Of a stretch of DNA of 38,348 nucleotides, positions 37,013-38,348 are shown piece by piece. The notes under the pieces are model-generated. The model worked only from the letters and a program-made list of their open reading frames with translations, was not told the DNA's origin and did not search any database. This DNA is from Acidobacteriota bacterium (GTDB taxonomy: Bacteria > Acidobacteriota > Thermoanaerobaculia > Thermoanaerobaculales > Sulfomarinibacteraceae), in NCBI GenBank assembly GCA_015493585.1, contig WGCW01000145.1:1-38348 (forward strand), in the 5' to 3' direction. The position numbers and the translations under genes are program-made. How positions within the stretch are numbered: the first letter of the stretch is position 1; each line of letters begins with the position of its first letter.

Positions 37013-37039
37013 GTATTGCATCGCGCGGCACAGAACGCG

Positions 37040-38023
37040 TTATGACACCACGAGGGAGGGGAGGCGTGTGGCGAGAATGTCATGCGCCTCGGTCACGGTT
37101 CGTTCGATCAGCTCGGCCACGGGCGGAATGTCCTCGATGAGGCCCACAGACTGGCCGACCGGAAGCAACCCCGCCTCGAGATCGCCCTCGGAGAGGAGCC
37201 GGAGCCCGTTCTTGCCGCTGATCAGCGGAGCGAGCTGCTCGATACCTGCCCCCTCCCGTTCCATGGCAGCAACCCGCTCGGCGAGCGCGTTGCGCCAGAC
37301 ACGTTCCGTGTTCTTGAGCGACCGGAGGAGGAGGATCGTCTCGGTTTCGCTCATCTCGACGAGCTTCTGCTTGACGGCCGGATGCACCGGAGATTCTTCG
37401 GTGGCCATAAACCGCGTTCCCATGTTGATGCCATCCGCGCCGAGCGCGAGCGCAGCGGCCAGGCCACGCCCGTCGCCAAAGCCACCTGAGGCGATCACGG
37501 GCACCTTGAGCCCGGACGCGGCGAGCGGAGCCAAGATCAACGAGGTAACGTCGTCCTCGCCTGGGTGGCCCGCGCATTCGAACCCGTCGATGCTGATGAT
37601 GTCGCAGCCGATCGATTCGGCCTTCTTGGCGTAGCGCACGGCCGTGCACTTGTGAATGACCAGCGCTCCGCCTTTCTTGATCCGATCGAGCCATGGCTCC
37701 GGGTTCCGGCCGGCCGTCTCGACGACAGGGATCCCCTCACCAGCGATCACGTCGATCAGCGAACCGTAATCCTTCGGAACGAGCGTTGGCAGAAACGTCA
37801 CATTGACACCAAACGGTTTGTCCGTCAGCTGACGCGTGCGGGCGATCGCCTGCTCCAAGCCCTTCGCATCCCCAAAGGTCAGCGCGGTCATGATCCCGAG
37901 ACCGCCGGCGTTGGATACGGCCGCTACGAGCTCGGGTTGGGCGACCCACATCATCCCCCCCTGGACGATCGGATGCTCAATCTGCAGCATCTCGGTCACA
38001 CGTGTGCGAATCAGCTGTGTCAT
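37040..38023 (-). CDS. Nitronate monooxygenase / 2-nitropropane dioxygenase family
   Basis: IEHPIVQGGMMWVAQPELVAAVSNAGGLGIMTAL, IGCDIISIDGFECAGHPGEDDV, VIASGGFGDGRGLAAALALGADGINMGTRFMATEES. Confidence 0.93.
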   Translation of the reverse strand: MTQLIRTRVTEMLQIEHPIVQGGMMWVAQPELVAAVSNAGGLGIMTALTFGDAKGLEQAIARTRQLTDKPFGVNVTFLPTLVPKDYGSLIDVIAGEGIPVVETAGRNPEPWLDRIKKGGALVIHKCTAVRYAKKAESIGCDIISIDGFECAGHPGEDDVTSLILAPLAASGLKVPVIASGGFGDGRGLAAALALGADGINMGTRFMATEESPVHPAVKQKLVEMSETETILLLRSLKNTERVWRNALAERVAAMEREGAGIEQLAPLISGKNGLRLLSEGDLEAGLLPVGQSVGLIEDIPPVAELIERTVTEAHDILATRLPSLVVS

Positions 38024-38133
38024 CGTCAACGCCTCCCCGGAGCACGTTCCGAACGGCCGGTATCGCACTCCACCGTGCGACGGATCATAACGTGACGCTG
38101 AGGCGACGTCCAGGAACGCATCACGACCTGTTG

Positions 38134-38348
38134 GAGGTTGTTGCGCGGTGCGCCGCTTCTTTGCAAGATTGGTGGGAAGAGGCATGAAACGCAGAGGAGC
38201 AGCCACCCCTTCCTTGTCATCCTTCGCCTCCGGCTCAGGATGACAGCGGGAGAATATGGCGGCTGAGGATGACCAGGGAAGAGCATGGCTCAGGATGACA
38301 TTGGGGGGCGTTCCGATGATTCAACACTGTCCCCATCTCGTGAAGATC
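38134..38348. mobile_element. Second (partial) copy of the composite element, truncated by the window end
   Basis: GAGGTTGTTGCGCGGTGCGCCGCTTCTTTGC..GGTGGGAAGAGGCATGAAACGCAGAG matches 24689 onward; then AGGATGACA units and ATTCAACACTGTCCCCATCTCGTGAAGATC (one mismatch to 24943-24972). Confidence 0.75.

Noticed and set aside
1-38348. Circular replicon from terminal identity
   Set aside because: Ends share only the 16-bp repeat ATTCAACACTGTCCCC, then diverge; the gene content is chromosomal housekeeping.

Overview
This 38.3 kb window is high-GC, gene-dense bacterial DNA. It is mostly housekeeping and metabolic genes; the phylum is not assignable with confidence, though the mix resembles Acidobacteriota-like genomes. 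I support 25 protein-coding genes: hemW; a tonB/exbB/exbD cluster; a CadC/SmtB-type ArsR regulator; metK; a histidine kinase; a secreted protein of unknown function; a ferredoxin; trpS; a fused aroD-aroE; an ArnT/PMT-like glycosyltransferase; an L-2-hydroxyglutarate oxidase; a fused sat-cysC next to an SLC13/TrkA-C permease; an FKBP/SlyD-like PPIase; priA; an alpha/beta hydrolase; mqnA; a second SLC13/DASS transporter; a PDZ-7TM-GAF-GGDEF protein; an isocitrate dehydrogenase; an MltF-like transglycosylase; an unknown two-block protein; a TrmJ/SpoU methyltransferase; a rhomboid-TPR protein; AMMECR1; a Crp/Fnr regulator; and a nitronate monooxygenase. I found no rRNA, tRNA, CRISPR array or transposase gene. 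The most interesting signals are: (1) a family of non-autonomous, MITE-like intergenic elements. One is 223 bp (36790-37012) with 18-bp terminal inverted repeats, internal palindromes and a GTATT duplication. A related composite element (24689-25213) is flanked by GAGAT direct repeats and has similar ends, and a third copy runs off the window end. (2) An isocitrate dehydrogenase with a four-cysteine zinc-ribbon-like insertion next to the active-site loop. (3) Several unusual domain fusions. All calls come from reading sequence and ORF translations; no database search was run.
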